Assembly: GCA_964472545.1 (NCBI GenBank)
Contig: CAYYNP010000144.1
Coordinates: forward strand, 1-23,901
From: CAYYNP01 sp964472545
Lineage (GTDB): Bacteria; Planctomycetota; Planctomycetia; Pirellulales; Thermoguttaceae
DNA length: 23,901 nucleotides
Direction of reading: 5' to 3'
The first letter of the stretch is position 1. Each line of letters begins with the position of its first letter. The translations under genes and the position numbers were made by a program. Below, piece after piece: positions 23,756 through 23,901 of this stretch. The notes beneath the pieces are model-generated. The model was given only the letters and a program-made list of their open reading frames with translations. It made no database searches and was not told the origin of the DNA.

Positions 23756-23901
23756 ATGACAAGAATCCTCACTCAAATCGCCTTATCCGCGTTTGCCTTA
23801 TCCGCATTTGCCTCGACGGCTTCGGCGAACGGTCGCCCCAACATCGTCTTCATCCTGGCCGACGACCTCGGTTACGGCGACCTGGGCTGCTACAATCCGG
23901 C
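23756..23901 (+). CDS. secreted sulfatase, N-terminal part only
   Basis: Only 48 complete codons fall in the window. They give a signal peptide (MTRILTQIALSAFALSAFAS, cleavage near ASA-NG at about 24) and then the arylsulfatase family opening RPNIVFILADDLGYGDLGCY, where the Asp-Asp pair binds the catalytic calcium. The C-x-P/A-x-R formylglycine site lies beyond the edge, so activity and maturation type cannot be judged. AGGA stands seven bases before the ATG. It is driven away from the Spy-like gene and lies near GH127 and the lyase-like gene, which fits desulfation of a polysaccharide. Confidence 0.9.
   Translation, partial: MTRILTQIALSAFALSAFASTASANGRPNIVFILADDLGYGDLGCYNP
23781..23810. repeat. 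15-bp in-frame duplication in the signal peptide
   Basis: CCTTATCCGCGTTTG (23781-23795) is followed by CCTTATCCGCATTTG (23796-23810), one mismatch. It duplicates the LSAFA pentapeptide in the sulfatase signal-peptide core and may lengthen the hydrophobic segment. Confidence 0.85.

Overview
The window (about 23.9 kb, high GC) reads like a chromosomal segment of a planctomycete, most likely a Pirellulales-type bacterium. The reasons are family-level: large secreted TPR proteins beside ExbB/ExbD genes, an ECF sigma factor paired with a membrane-anchored YfbK-like VWA protein, a TPR-sulfotransferase fusion, a GH127 enzyme next to a sulfatase, a Spy/LTXXQ-like helical periplasmic protein, and dispersed GC-rich palindromes. 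No rRNA, tRNA, CRISPR array, transposase or phage gene was seen.

Layout. (1) 1-903: a 14-bp tandem repeat runs almost to the start codon of a class I SAM methyltransferase (+). (2) 913-8217, all minus strand and transcribed right to left: a 1104-aa secreted TPR-like protein, a 353-aa secreted small-barrel plus TPR-like protein, one ExbB/TolQ channel protein and three ExbD/TolR proteins. This is probably one envelope-energisation module. (3) 8499-11332, minus: an ECF sigma factor followed by a VWA protein with four short cytoplasmic repeats, one membrane helix and an exported VWA/YfbK region, an anti-sigma-like layout. (4) 11768-17485, plus: a 333-aa membrane protein with one copy of an unrecognised domain, a 968-aa exported protein with four copies of the same domain, and a translationally coupled TPR-sulfotransferase. 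(5) 17806-18678: an orphan soluble histidine kinase bracketed by three identical 31-bp repeats, two of which form a perfect inverted pair between convergent genes. (6) 18821-22605, minus: a GH127 (beta-L-arabinofuranosidase family) enzyme followed by a pectate-lyase-like alpha/alpha-barrel protein. (7) 22737-23435, minus: a Spy/LTXXQ-like protein, divergent from the first 48 codons of a secreted sulfatase (+, cut by the window end), with a good sigma70-type promoter candidate for each direction.

How the parts may work together: the ExbB/ExbD set would use the proton gradient to drive work by the two large periplasmic TPR proteins. The sigma/VWA pair would pass an envelope signal to transcription. 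The repeated-domain proteins and the sulfotransferase form a second envelope operon. GH127, the lyase-like protein and the sulfatase fit breakdown of plant or algal, possibly sulfated, polysaccharide. The least described parts are the repeated-domain operon and the repeat-bearing VWA protein. A recurring theme is short tandem duplications: 8-, 13-, 14- and 15-bp units in non-coding DNA, but only 15-bp (in-frame) units inside genes.
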